Of a DNA stretch of 64,000 nt, positions 8,100 to 17,511 are shown one piece after another. The DNA lies in contig DWXE01000016.1 in the NCBI GenBank assembly GCA_019119355.1, positions 1 to 64,000 on the forward strand, given 5' to 3'. Origin of the DNA: Candidatus Eisenbergiella merdigallinarum. GTDB lineage: Bacteria; Bacillota; Clostridia; Lachnospirales; Lachnospiraceae. The notes under the pieces are model-generated. The model made no database searches, was not told the origin of the DNA, and saw only the letters and a list, made by a program, of their open reading frames with translations. A program made the translations under genes and the position numbers. Every line of letters starts with the position of its first letter. The first letter of the stretch is position 1.

Positions 8100-10732
8100 G
8101 GGATTTGGAATTTCAGGCGCGGGAGAAAAAGGTCCAGAAAATGAGCCGGGACGGTCTGGTGGAACAAAACCGGGCTACGGGCGAAGAACAGCTTATCAGC
8201 GGCAGGCTGGCAGATGTTTCCTTTGGAAAAGAACGCACGGCGGATACCGCCCTGGGGCGTTCCGCGAAAGCCCGCGCCAGCCAGTCCTCCGGCCGGGCCT
8301 CTCCTGGCCGGGGAAAGCCTTCGCGGGAGCTGGTGGAAAAGTTAGAAAACCCTGTGGAAACTGCGGAAAACGCGCCGGAGGAGCTGGACCGGCAGGGCGA
8401 ACCGGAGGAGCCGGAAGGCAGCGCCAGCCGCAGCCCGGAACAGCTAAAACGGGAAGGAAAGCCCCGCGCCACCCGTCCCAAATCGGTTTCCGGCAAAGGC
8501 CGCCTTCGTTTTGAGAAAGACGAAGATTCCAGGGAGATACCGGAAACCCGGTCAAAAAGCCGGGCGCGTCAGCCGGTGAAAAAGGAGGGCGCAGCCGGCT
8601 CGGAGGGAAAAACACGCCTGCAATTTGAACCGGAAGAACGCGCGCAAAAAGGCGAAACCGGGGAAACAGAAGAAGCCGGCGCAGCGCAAAAGGAAACGCC
8701 CCACGAGAAAAAACGCTATGAGAAAGCCCAGCGGCGTGTGGAAAAATCCGGCCGGAAGTTGGAAAAGGCCCAGGCAAAACTGCCCACCCGCCGCCGGATC
8801 ACATTGGAAAAGCGGTATGACAGCGAGGCAGGCCGGACGCGCCGCCGGTTGCAGTTTGAAACGGAGATGATCCCGGAATATGAATCTCCCTCCCTTCCCA
8901 AACGGGCGGGAAAAGCCGCAGGAAGGACCCTGAAAAATGCGGCGGTTTTCAAAGCCCATACGAAAATCCGGGAGGTGGAGCGCGACAACGTGGCGGTAGA
9001 GGCTACCCACAAGGGTGAGTTTCTGGCGGAGCGCGGGGCCGGGCGTTTCCTGCGCTGGAACCGCCAGCGGCTCCATAGCAAACCATACCGGGAGGTACGG
9101 TCTGCCGAGCGCCGCCTGGCAAAAGAACAGGCGAACCTTGCGTGGCAGGCTTCCCTGCGGGAAAATCCGGAGCTGCGGTCAAAATCAACCCTATCCAAAT
9201 GGATGCAGAAACAAAAGCTCAAGCGCAAATACGCCCAGGCAGCCAGGGAAGCGCAAAAGACTGCACAGCATACCCGGAATGTTCTCTCCGCCACAGGACA
9301 GATCATCCGGGCGGCGGCCCAGTTTGCGGCGGCCCATAAAACGGTCCTGCTTGTGGTTGTTCTGCTGGCCGTGGTGATTCTGTTCTTTTCCGCCGGTCTA
9401 TCCTCCTGCACCGCAATGCTGTCCGGGGTCCAGTCCTCCTATATTGCCTCCTGTTATCTGGCGGATGAAGCCGACATTAACGACAGCGACCTGTATTACA
9501 GCGAGCTGGAAACAGATTTGCAGAAGGACATTGACGATACGGAAGAAAATTTTCCCGGATATGACGAGTACCGTTACCACATCGGGGAGATCGGCCATAA
9601 CCCCTACGAGCTGATGGGCTACCTCTCCGCCGCCTTTGACGCTTTCACCTTCGAGCAGGTGCAGGCCGAACTGGACCGGCTGTTTGGAGAGCAATATGTA
9701 TTGACGCGGGAAGAAATCGTGGAGACACGCTACGACGAGGACGGCGATCCATACGACTGGTATGTGTTGGAAACCACCCTGACCGTGCGGCCCCTTTCGG
9801 AAATCATCGCAGGAAGCCTGCCTTCCGGCGAACAGTCCGACCGGTACGGAATTTATATGCAGACCTATGGAAACCGGCAGGCGTTTGGGAATCCCTTTTC
9901 CTTCTCCTGGCTCGGCTATGTTTCCAGCCCCTACGGGTACAGAATCCACCCCATCAGCGGAGAAAAAGACCTGCACCGCGGCGTTGATATTGCTGTGGCG
10001 GAAGGTACGCCGATTCAGGCCGTCCAGGATGGGCGGGTGGTTTCCGCCGGGAACGATGGAGACTACGGCCTTTGCGTGGTGATTGAGGATGAGAAAGGGT
10101 ATCAATCACGCTACGCCCACTGTTCCAGTATCTCCGTGACGGCAGGCCAGGAAGTAAAGCGCGGGGACGTGATCGCCGCCGTGGGAAAAACCGGAAACAG
10201 CACCGGCGCGCACCTGCACCTGGAAGTGAAATTAAACGGCGAGTATTTAAACCCCTACTATTTTGTGGATAACGGCGACGAAGGAGGCGGCGCGGCCCCA
10301 GGAACAGCCGGAGGACTGGTGATTCCAGACGATCCTGGTACACCGATGGGCGACGGTTCCCTGGAAGCAATGCTGGCGGAGGCAGAAGCCTATTTAGGGT
10401 TCCCCTATGTATGGGGAGGCAGTTCCCCGGAAACGAGCTTTGACTGTTCGGGCTATGTCAGCTGGGTAATTAACCATTCCGGCGTTGGCAACGTGGGCCG
10501 CCAGACGGCCAGCGGGCTTTTTAACCTGTGTACGCCAGTATCCAGGGAGAACGCACGGCCGGGGGATTTGATTTTCTTTACCGGGACCTATTCCTCTCCG
10601 ACGCCGGTGAGCCATGTGGGGATTCTGGTGGATGAACACACCATGATCCACTGCGGGGACCCCATCGGCTATGCCAACATTGACAGCAGCTATTGGACCA
10701 GCCATTACTATGCCTGCGGCCGCTTATCATAA
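8096..10732 (+). CDS. Bifunctional peptidoglycan hydrolase (M23 endopeptidase + NlpC/P60)
   Basis: 878 residues. The first roughly 410 are highly charged and probably cytoplasmic. One membrane segment follows (TVLLVVVLLAVVILFFSAGL, about 422-441), then an extracytoplasmic part. The M23 domain has HRGVD (about 628-632) and HLHLE (about 705-709) metal-ligand motifs. The NlpC/P60 domain has FDCSGY (catalytic Cys about 783) and SHVGIL (His about 842). Both cut wall peptides. Proteins of this layout (VirB1/CwlT-like) open the cell wall for the conjugation channel. Its start overlaps the previous stop by 4 bases. All catalytic motifs are present. Confidence 0.93.
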   Translation: MRDLEFQAREKKVQKMSRDGLVEQNRATGEEQLISGRLADVSFGKERTADTALGRSAKARASQSSGRASPGRGKPSRELVEKLENPVETAENAPEELDRQGEPEEPEGSASRSPEQLKREGKPRATRPKSVSGKGRLRFEKDEDSREIPETRSKSRARQPVKKEGAAGSEGKTRLQFEPEERAQKGETGETEEAGAAQKETPHEKKRYEKAQRRVEKSGRKLEKAQAKLPTRRRITLEKRYDSEAGRTRRRLQFETEMIPEYESPSLPKRAGKAAGRTLKNAAVFKAHTKIREVERDNVAVEATHKGEFLAERGAGRFLRWNRQRLHSKPYREVRSAERRLAKEQANLAWQASLRENPELRSKSTLSKWMQKQKLKRKYAQAAREAQKTAQHTRNVLSATGQIIRAAAQFAAAHKTVLLVVVLLAVVILFFSAGLSSCTAMLSGVQSSYIASCYLADEADINDSDLYYSELETDLQKDIDDTEENFPGYDEYRYHIGEIGHNPYELMGYLSAAFDAFTFEQVQAELDRLFGEQYVLTREEIVETRYDEDGDPYDWYVLETTLTVRPLSEIIAGSLPSGEQSDRYGIYMQTYGNRQAFGNPFSFSWLGYVSSPYGYRIHPISGEKDLHRGVDIAVAEGTPIQAVQDGRVVSAGNDGDYGLCVVIEDEKGYQSRYAHCSSISVTAGQEVKRGDVIAAVGKTGNSTGAHLHLEVKLNGEYLNPYYFVDNGDEGGGAAPGTAGGLVIPDDPGTPMGDGSLEAMLAEAEAYLGFPYVWGGSSPETSFDCSGYVSWVINHSGVGNVGRQTASGLFNLCTPVSRENARPGDLIFFTGTYSSPTPVSHVGILVDEHTMIHCGDPIGYANIDSSYWTSHYYACGRLS

Positions 10733-10749
10733 GGGGCGGCGCAGGCCAT

Positions 10750-11676
10750 TTGAAAGAGGTGAGGAAGATACGGATTGGACTGATTGATGTGGATGGACAC
10801 AACTGGCCGAACCTGTGCCTGATGAAGCTCTCCGCCTATCACAAGGCGCGGGGCGACACGGTAGAATGGTACGACAGGAAAGGTTGGTATGACCTTGTGT
10901 ATCTCAGCCGGGTTTTTACCGATACCTATTCCAAAGACTATCAAGGCCCGGTCAATGCCGGATGTATCATAAAAGGCGGCACGGGCTATGACCTGACGAA
11001 CCGGCTTCCGGATGCGGTGGAACACACCCGTCCGGACAGTGCGTTATATCCGCAGTTTGCGGGGATCTCCTACGGCTTTTTGACGCGGGGATGCCCCCGA
11101 AACTGCGGATTTTGCATTGTCAGCCAAAAGGAAGGGCGGCGGTCCGTGGCCGTGGCGGAGCTTTCCGAGTTTTGGGACGGCCAGAAGGAAATCAAGCTCT
11201 TAGACGCAAACCTGCTTGCCTGCCCTGACCACGGGCGGCTTTTGCGGCAGCTTGCAGACAGCCGGGCTTATGTGGATTTTACCCAGGGGTTGGACATCCG
11301 CCTTGTGACAGAGGACAATGCGGCGCTCTTAAACCGTGTGCGGACGAAAACGCTGCATTTTGCCTGGGATAACCCGCAGGAGGATTTGCTTCCCTTTTTC
11401 CGACGGTTTGACCAATGGAGCCGGATTCGGGACAGCCGTCGGCGAAGGGTTTATGTACTGACGAACTTTGGGAGCACCCATGAGGAGGATTTATACCGGG
11501 TGGAGGCTCTGCGCAGCCTGGGGTTTGACCCTTATGTGATGATCTATGAGCGCCCCAGTGCGCCGCCTCAAACAAGGAGGCTGCAACGGTGGGTAAACAA
11601 CAAGCGGATTTTCCATACGGTGAAAGATTTTGCAGACTATGAACCGAATTGGAAGGGAGGAAGCCATGCGGATTGA
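10750..11676 (+). CDS. Radical SAM protein in the transfer operon
   Basis: The protein reads IRIGLIDVDGHNWPNLCLMK then, near residue 115, GCPRNCGFC, the CxxxCxxC cluster motif of radical SAM enzymes (here C-P-R-N-C-G-F-C). It has about 309 residues and no C-terminal SPASM cluster that I can see. The reaction is unknown. There is no ATG start. In-frame options are TTG 10750, GTG 10759 and ATA 10768. ATA stands exactly where ATG stands after an almost identical leader (GAGGTGAGGAAG) at 29020, so ATA, possibly a mutated ATG, may be the true start. The 3' end overlaps the next gene by 11 bases. Such an enzyme is not a standard conjugation factor. Confidence 0.8.
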   Translation: MKEVRKIRIGLIDVDGHNWPNLCLMKLSAYHKARGDTVEWYDRKGWYDLVYLSRVFTDTYSKDYQGPVNAGCIIKGGTGYDLTNRLPDAVEHTRPDSALYPQFAGISYGFLTRGCPRNCGFCIVSQKEGRRSVAVAELSEFWDGQKEIKLLDANLLACPDHGRLLRQLADSRAYVDFTQGLDIRLVTEDNAALLNRVRTKTLHFAWDNPQEDLLPFFRRFDQWSRIRDSRRRRVYVLTNFGSTHEEDLYRVEALRSLGFDPYVMIYERPSAPPQTRRLQRWVNNKRIFHTVKDFADYEPNWKGGSHAD

Positions 11677-11920
11677 CAAGCTGAAAGCCGAGCTTTCAAA
11701 GGCCAGGGAAAAAGCCGCTGAGTGGCAGGCCAGGGCCAAAGAGATTGAACGGCAGATTACAGAACTGGAAAACACAGAAATTTTGCAAATGGTGCGCGGC
11801 GTGGCCGCGTCGCCGGAAGAACTGCGGGAGCTTTTGGACCGGATACGCACGACAAAGGAGTTGCCCCAGATGGATTCAGCAAAAAAGGAGGATTTTGAGC
11901 GTGAAAATGAAAATGGTTAA
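11666..11920 (+). CDS. DUF4315 family small coiled-coil protein
   Basis: 84 residues starting at ATG 11666 with GGGAGG just before it. The sequence MRIDKLKAELSKAREKAAEW is a strong coiled coil, followed by ELENTEILQMVRGVAASPEE, the pattern of DUF4315 proteins. These are encoded directly before DUF4366 genes in Tn1549-like elements, as here. No activity is known; a structural or adaptor role in the transfer apparatus is likely. The gene overlaps the end of the radical SAM gene and the start of the next gene, so the three are translationally linked. Confidence 0.78.
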   Translation: MRIDKLKAELSKAREKAAEWQARAKEIERQITELENTEILQMVRGVAASPEELRELLDRIRTTKELPQMDSAKKEDFERENENG

Positions 11921-13883
11921 ACGGCTGGCGGCCCTGGCGCTGTGCCTGATGGTAGGTCTTTCAGCGGCGTTTCCTCTGATGGGCGCGGCTTATGCCGCCG
12001 CCGATACCGGCCCGACGGTGGGGGTTTCAGAAAACAGCGCCCCGGCAGACAGCGCGACCTGTATCTGTGAAACAAAGTGCAGCTCCGCGAGCAAGAACGC
12101 ATTTTGCCCGGTCTGCCTTGCCGGGGATGATGGGTACTTAAACTGCGCGGGCAAAGACCCGGAGCCGGAGCCGGAACCCGCCCCGGCCTGTTTCTGTGAC
12201 GTAAAATGCACGGAAACCACAAAGAACCCGGACTGCCCGGTGTGCGCGGCGGACATATCCGGCTGTACCGGCAAGGAGCCGGAACCTGCCCCGACCTGTA
12301 CCTGCACTGTGAAATGTGAAGCAGGCGCGGTCAATGGGGACTGCCCTGTTTGCAAAAACGACCTGACCGGCTGTACCGGAAAAGCCCCGGACCCTGTCCC
12401 GGAATCGGGCGTGACGATCACCATTAAAGCCCCATCCGGATGGGCGACCAAATGGGCGGAGGCGGTTATCCGCATTACCGATGATACGGGAAACGGGTTT
12501 GAAAGTGCAAAGGTGAAAATTGAGAAAAATGGGAACTGGCAGGATATTACGGACGCGCTGGAAAAGGATGGGGAAACCTACGAGGGCACAGCAGAACTTT
12601 CAGAAAATTGCACCCTGTATGTTTCTGTTACCGGCAAGGACGGAAAAAACTATGAAAAATCCCGGTATATCGAGTGCTTTGACCGCACCGCCCCTACCCT
12701 TCGGGCCAGCGTGGACGGGCGGCTTCTGCGGGCGGAGGCCGACGACGACCTTTCCGGCGTGGCGGCTATCTATGTGGACGGCGAGAAATTCACCGATTTA
12801 ACCAACGGGACCCTGGATGTGCGCCTGCGGGATTTGGACTGTGAGTTTGAGCAGATTTCCGTGCAGGCCGTAGACGAGGCCGGCAATAAGTCAAAAACGG
12901 TCCAGGTGAAAAACCCGGATTATGAAAAGGAGCAGGAAAAGGAACAGGACAGCGGCAAGGATAGCAAGGATAGCGACAATACCACCAATTCAGAGGATAC
13001 AAAGGAGGACCCCAAACCGGAGGCTTCTGACCAGAAACCGGCTTCCTCTGCGGGAGACAGCACACAGAAACCGGAGCAGGCGGCTTCTGCCGCTGGCAGT
13101 TCCACCCCTTCAGCAAATACCGGAAAGCCTGCCGCTTCTGCCAGCACAGATCCGGAGCAGACTTCGGATACCGAGCCGCGCGACCCCGCCCCTCTTACAC
13201 CGGATGGCCAGGGAACGGTGGTGGACAATGCGACCGATGAGGACGGCAAGGAATTTTATACGATTTCCACTCCGGATGAAAACATCTTTTATCTGGTGAT
13301 CGACAAGCAGCGCGACAGCGATAACGTGTATTTCCTGAACGCTGTCACCGAACAGGATTTGATGGCCCTGGCGCAGAAGGAGGAGGACAGCCAGGAATCC
13401 GCCGTTCCCGACCCGGAGCCGGTCTGTGACTGCAAAGAAAAGTGTGCGCCCGGAGAGGTAAATACGGACTGTCCGGTCTGCATTAGCGATCTGGAACGCT
13501 GTGCCGGCGAGGAGCCGGAACCGGAGCCGGCGGCGGATGAACCGCAGGAAGAACCGGAACAGTCAGGCGGTGGGGCCGGCACCCTGATTTTTGTCCTGCT
13601 TGCAGCCCTGGCTGTGGGCGGCGCGGGCTATTACTTTAAGATTTACCGCCCCAAACAGGAGCTTGACGATGCGGAGGACTTTGACGAGCTGACCGGCGCA
13701 GACGAGGAGACGTTTGTCAACGAGGATGAACTGCCGGAGGAATCTGCCGAACAGGAACAGCCGGAAGAATCTTCCGGCGGGCCGGATACACCGGAGGAAC
13801 CGGCGGAGCCTTTCGACGAGCCGGATTACCCTGACAGCTATGACAATGAGTATGAGGACGGTGAACCGGAGGAAGGGAGATGA
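11901..13883 (+). CDS. DUF4366-type secreted, membrane-anchored protein with Cys-rich repeats
   Basis: About 660 residues, starting at GTG 11901 with AAAGGAGG at 11884-11891. A signal peptide is clear (MKMVKRLAALALCLMVGLSA, cleavage after about AYA). Four copies of a Cys module with pattern C-x-C-x3-C-x8/9-C-P-V-C are present: three near the N-terminus and one near residue 510. The middle is an Ig-like region and a low-complexity Ser/Glu/Pro stretch. A membrane segment (TLIFVLLAALAVGGAGYYF) and a very acidic cytoplasmic tail follow. The family is constant in Tn1549-like ICEs and is thought to be a surface component of transfer; the function is unknown. The same Cys module occurs in the large protein at 35418. 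Confidence 0.82.
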   Translation: MKMKMVKRLAALALCLMVGLSAAFPLMGAAYAAADTGPTVGVSENSAPADSATCICETKCSSASKNAFCPVCLAGDDGYLNCAGKDPEPEPEPAPACFCDVKCTETTKNPDCPVCAADISGCTGKEPEPAPTCTCTVKCEAGAVNGDCPVCKNDLTGCTGKAPDPVPESGVTITIKAPSGWATKWAEAVIRITDDTGNGFESAKVKIEKNGNWQDITDALEKDGETYEGTAELSENCTLYVSVTGKDGKNYEKSRYIECFDRTAPTLRASVDGRLLRAEADDDLSGVAAIYVDGEKFTDLTNGTLDVRLRDLDCEFEQISVQAVDEAGNKSKTVQVKNPDYEKEQEKEQDSGKDSKDSDNTTNSEDTKEDPKPEASDQKPASSAGDSTQKPEQAASAAGSSTPSANTGKPAASASTDPEQTSDTEPRDPAPLTPDGQGTVVDNATDEDGKEFYTISTPDENIFYLVIDKQRDSDNVYFLNAVTEQDLMALAQKEEDSQESAVPDPEPVCDCKEKCAPGEVNTDCPVCISDLERCAGEEPEPEPAADEPQEEPEQSGGGAGTLIFVLLAALAVGGAGYYFKIYRPKQELDDAEDFDELTGADEETFVNEDELPEESAEQEQPEESSGGPDTPEEPAEPFDEPDYPDSYDNEYEDGEPEEGR

Positions 13884-13889
13884 TGAAGA

Positions 13890-14087
13890 TTGCCCAGGTT
13901 CACCGACAGCCCTTATGAAAAAATGATGCAGCAAAAACCAACCACCGGGAGGGCGGCCAGCCGGCCGCCCTCTTTTCCTCCCGGACACCCGTGCCGTCAC
14001 TGCCCGTATGGAAAGAGCGGTCCGTGCGTGGGAATCTGTTACCGGGAGCTTTTACAGAAAAAGGAGGGGAAGAAATGCACCTTGTGA
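13890..14087 (+). CDS. Small cysteine-rich ICE protein, unrecognised
   Basis: 65 residues, starting at TTG 13890 seven bases after the previous stop, with GGAAGGGAG upstream. The C-terminal half has four cysteines in the order HPCRHCPYGKSGPCVGIC, which could bind a metal. I do not recognise the family. It overlaps the topB start by 13 bases, so the two may be coupled. It could be a small zinc protein acting with TopB, but that is only context. Confidence 0.55.
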   Translation: MPRFTDSPYEKMMQQKPTTGRAASRPPSFPPGHPCRHCPYGKSGPCVGICYRELLQKKEGKKCTL

Positions 14088-16186
14088 TTGCGGAAAAGCC
14101 CAGTGTGGCCCAAAGCCTCTCACGGGTGTTGGGCGCTTCGGCGCGCAGGGACGGCTACCTGGAAGGCGGCGGTTATCTGGTAAGCTGGTGCGTGGGCCAT
14201 CTGGTGGAGCTTGCCCCGGCGGACAGCTACGACGCGAAATATTCCAAATGGGCGTATGAAGATCTGCCGATTATCCCGCAGGAATGGAAGTATCAGGTCC
14301 TGCCGGATACGAAAAAACAATTTGATGTGCTGGCCGCTTTGATGGCGGATAGCCGTGTGGAGGAAGTGGTATGCGCCACCGACGCCGGGCGCGAGGGGGA
14401 ACTGATTTTCCGCCTGACCTACCATCTGTGCGGCTGCAAAAAGCCGGTCAAACGATTGTGGATTTCCTCAATGGAGGAATCTGCCATCCGGGAGGGCTTT
14501 GCCCGCCTTCGGGACGGCGCAGACTACGACCGGCTGTATGAAGCGGCCCTTTGCCGCGCCAAAGCCGACTGGCTGATCGGGATCAACGGGACCCGCCTGT
14601 TTACCACGCTCTACGGCGGGCGCACGCTCAATGTGGGCCGGGTGATGACCCCAGTTCTGGCCCTTCTCACTGAACGGGAGGAGGCGATTGCCGGCTTTCA
14701 AAAAGAGAAGTTTTATACGGTGGAGCTGACCTTTTCCGGCTTTTCGGCTGTAAGCGGGCGTTTCCTTTCCAAAACCGAGGCGGAAAAGCTGCGGTCTGCC
14801 TGCCTGGGGAAAAATGCCCTGGTGACGGAGCTTCAGAAGCAGGAAAAGAAAGAACGGCCGCCAAAACTCTACGACCTGACTTCCTTGCAGCGGGACGCGA
14901 ACCGCCTGTTTGATTACACCGCCCAACAGACGCTTGATTATCTGCAAAGCCTGTATGAAAAGCGCTTGGCTACCTATCCGCGCACGGACAGCCGGTTTTT
15001 AACGGAGGATATGGAAGCGGGGATTCCCGGCTTATGCGAGAAGATAGGCGGGGCGTTCCCCTTTGCCAGCGCCCTTCCCATTGCCGTCAACGCCGCCCAG
15101 GTAGTGGATGGGAGCAAGGTCAGCGACCACCACGCGATTCTGCCGACTAAAGAAGCGGCAAGCGCCGATCTTGCCGCCCTTCCCACGGGGGAGCGCAACA
15201 TTCTCTCCCTGGCTGCCTCGCGGCTTTTGTGCGCCGTAGGCGAGCCTTATCAGTATGAGGAAACCGCCCTTGTGTTGGAGTGCGGCGGCGCTTCCTTTTC
15301 TGCAAAGGGACGCAGAGTGACTGCGGAGGGCTGGAAGGCGGCGGAACGGGCCTTTTTATCCACCCTCCCGAAAAGACAGAAGTCGGAACCGGAGGCCGCC
15401 GTTCTTCCGGAGCTTTCCCAGGGGCAGGCCCTTCCTGCGGCGGAAGCTGTATTAAAAGAAGGGGCAACAGCCCCACCCAAACGCTACACCGAGGATACGC
15501 TGCTTTCGGCAATGGAACGCGCCGGAGCCGAGGAATTTGCACAGATTGAGGACGCAGAGCGCACCGGTCTGGGGACCCCGGCTACCCGCGCCGGGGTGAT
15601 TGAAAAGCTGGTACGTTCCGGGTTTGCAGAGCGCCGGAACAAGCAGCTGATTCCGACGGCAAAAGGGCAGGAACTGATGAAGGTACTGCCGGAGACATTA
15701 AAATCAGCGTCGCTGACCGCCCAGTGGGAGGAAAAGCTCAAAGAGATTGAACGCGGGGAGGGTTCTGCTTCTGGCTTTATGGACGGGATTGCCCAAATGA
15801 CGGCGGAGCTGGTGAAAAGCTATGCCGGGGCAAAGCCTGTTTCTGCCACTCTCTCCCAGTCCGGTAAGCCTGTTGTGGGAACCTGTCCCCGCTGCGGCAA
15901 AAACGTGGTGGAGGGGAAAAAGAGTTTCTTCTGTGAAGGCTGGAACGCTTCTCCGCCCTGCGGCTTTGCCCTGTGGAAGAACGACCGGTTCTTTACCAGC
16001 AAGCATAAGGAGCTGACCCGAAAGGCTGCCGCCGCCCTCCTAAAAACAGGCCGCGTCCACCTGACCGGCCTATTTTCCGAAAAGAAGGGTGTATTGTATG
16101 ACGCGACCATTATCCTGGACGATACCGGGGACCGGTTTGTCCACTACAAAATGGAATTTGACAAGAAGAAGGGAGAACAAAAATGA
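14075..16186 (+). CDS. topB: DNA topoisomerase III (type IA), ICE-borne
   Basis: 703 residues. ATG 14075 follows AAAGGAGGGGAAGAA. The Toprim domain starts HLVIAEKPSVAQSLSRVLGA and includes DAGREGELI. The active-site tyrosine is in ATYPRTDSRFL (about residue 308). A four-Cys region with GTCPRCGKNVVEGKKSFFC (about 608-626) follows. Type IA enzymes pass single strands and relax or decatenate DNA. ICE copies are thought to help process transferred single-stranded DNA or resolve replication products. Complete and normal in length. It overlaps the next small regulator by 4 bases. Confidence 0.93.
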   Translation: MHLVIAEKPSVAQSLSRVLGASARRDGYLEGGGYLVSWCVGHLVELAPADSYDAKYSKWAYEDLPIIPQEWKYQVLPDTKKQFDVLAALMADSRVEEVVCATDAGREGELIFRLTYHLCGCKKPVKRLWISSMEESAIREGFARLRDGADYDRLYEAALCRAKADWLIGINGTRLFTTLYGGRTLNVGRVMTPVLALLTEREEAIAGFQKEKFYTVELTFSGFSAVSGRFLSKTEAEKLRSACLGKNALVTELQKQEKKERPPKLYDLTSLQRDANRLFDYTAQQTLDYLQSLYEKRLATYPRTDSRFLTEDMEAGIPGLCEKIGGAFPFASALPIAVNAAQVVDGSKVSDHHAILPTKEAASADLAALPTGERNILSLAASRLLCAVGEPYQYEETALVLECGGASFSAKGRRVTAEGWKAAERAFLSTLPKRQKSEPEAAVLPELSQGQALPAAEAVLKEGATAPPKRYTEDTLLSAMERAGAEEFAQIEDAERTGLGTPATRAGVIEKLVRSGFAERRNKQLIPTAKGQELMKVLPETLKSASLTAQWEEKLKEIERGEGSASGFMDGIAQMTAELVKSYAGAKPVSATLSQSGKPVVGTCPRCGKNVVEGKKSFFCEGWNASPPCGFALWKNDRFFTSKHKELTRKAAAALLKTGRVHLTGLFSEKKGVLYDATIILDDTGDRFVHYKMEFDKKKGEQK

Positions 16187-16569
16187 ATCAGGATACCTAT
16201 TTCAGCCGCCGCCTGCACGGCCTGTTTATCGTCACCGACGCCACCCGCAGCGGGCTTGCCAAACGCCTCAAGGTTCCGGCCAGCACGGTTCGCGCCTGGG
16301 AGGACGGGACGCAGGCCCCCAATGTGTACGAGTTTCGGGAGATCGCCGCTTATTTCGGCCTGCCCTATGATTGGTTCTTAGACGGTACGGACGGGCTGCC
16401 GGAATCCTGGCGGGTGGCGGAATACCTGGGACTGAGCGAGGATGTGGTAGAGGATTTGGCACAGCTTTCTGAAACCGCGCCGGAGGAAGTGCTTGACGCG
16501 GTGGACGACGCCATCTACAACATTCTCTCCGCCGTCAGCGCGGCGCAGGAAAAGGAGGTGCGCGGATGA
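16183..16569 (+). CDS. XRE-type helix-turn-helix protein
   Basis: 128 residues. The helix-turn-helix is in SGLAKRLKVPASTVRAWEDG (about 24-43), the pattern of XRE/Cro DNA-binding domains. A second helical region (VAEYLGLSEDVVEDLAQLSE) follows. It overlaps topB and the next gene by 4 bases each (ATGA), so it is a tightly coupled operon member. It may set operon output or bind element DNA; the target is not visible. Confidence 0.78.
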   Translation: MNQDTYFSRRLHGLFIVTDATRSGLAKRLKVPASTVRAWEDGTQAPNVYEFREIAAYFGLPYDWFLDGTDGLPESWRVAEYLGLSEDVVEDLAQLSETAPEEVLDAVDDAIYNILSAVSAAQEKEVRG

Positions 16570-17507
16570 ATCAGGAACAGAGAGACGGGAGTATGCTTCT
16601 CTCCCCAGTACCGTTCCCGCCGGGAATGGAAAAAGATCTGGAAGGAGTGGAATATCTTCTGGAAACGGGAGAAGTGCTGTATTCCTGCCCGACCGCACCG
16701 GATTATTTTGTGTCGGATAACCGGCTAGCAGACGGCACCCTTACTACCCCGCATATCTACCGCGCTGTGACGGGGGAAGATGGACTGGTGTTCTGCCGGG
16801 ACGATACGGCAAACATCCCGTCCCCCTATGAAATGCAAGGGCCAGAGCTTCCGATTCAGCAGGAAGGCGTTCCCTATGGGTTATTTCACCCCCGTATCGA
16901 GCCGGGATATATCCTGAAAAATGGGATTGCCCTTTTAGAGTGTGAAAAGGACGCATACGGCAACTACAAGGGCGGGGCCGGAATAGACGGGATGTTTTTG
17001 CAGACCGGGCGGCTTTTTGCTCCGGTTAAGGATGAAGGCGGCCCTCTCCTTTCCTTCCGCGAGGTGCAGGAACGGCCTGAGCTTCGTGAAAATTACCTGC
17101 GTGTTGCCGAACTGGAAACCGAGCAGAACTATAACCAGATCGACGGGATTATCAACAACGAGCCGCCCCGCGTCAACCAGGGATATGTGATTTTGGAAAG
17201 CGCAGAGGTGGGAAACAAGGAATTTGTCCTGGCAGAAAACCCACGCGCGCCGCAGCCCTTTGTCACCTGGATGCGAAATATGGACAACGACCGGGAGCGC
17301 GGCGGGGAGAATTTTTTCTGGGGCTACTACTTTACGGATCGGGACGCGGCGCAGAAGAATTTTGTTTCCCGCGTAGAGGATGAACGCGAATATCTGGCGC
17401 AGCGCAGCCCCTCCCTGCTGGAACACCTAAAACGCGGCAAGGAGGAAGCAGCAAAGCACCCCGGCAGGAACGCGCCGGAAAAGCCGCGCGGAGGGATGGA
17501 GAGGTGA
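16566..17507 (+). CDS. Conserved ICE protein of unknown function
   Basis: 313 residues, soluble, no membrane segment or catalytic motif that I recognise. Notable stretches are RLADGTLTTPHIYRAVTGED and FVTWMRNMDNDRERGGENFF, the second ending before a Tyr-rich WGYYFTDRD. Its ATG overlaps the stop of the HTH gene by 4 bases. The C-terminus (about 285-313) is basic and probably disordered. It lies between regulatory and replication-type genes and might act in the recipient or in DNA processing, but nothing in the sequence settles this. Confidence 0.6.
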   Translation: MNQEQRDGSMLLSPVPFPPGMEKDLEGVEYLLETGEVLYSCPTAPDYFVSDNRLADGTLTTPHIYRAVTGEDGLVFCRDDTANIPSPYEMQGPELPIQQEGVPYGLFHPRIEPGYILKNGIALLECEKDAYGNYKGGAGIDGMFLQTGRLFAPVKDEGGPLLSFREVQERPELRENYLRVAELETEQNYNQIDGIINNEPPRVNQGYVILESAEVGNKEFVLAENPRAPQPFVTWMRNMDNDRERGGENFFWGYYFTDRDAAQKNFVSRVEDEREYLAQRSPSLLEHLKRGKEEAAKHPGRNAPEKPRGGMER

Positions 17508-17511
17508 TGGG

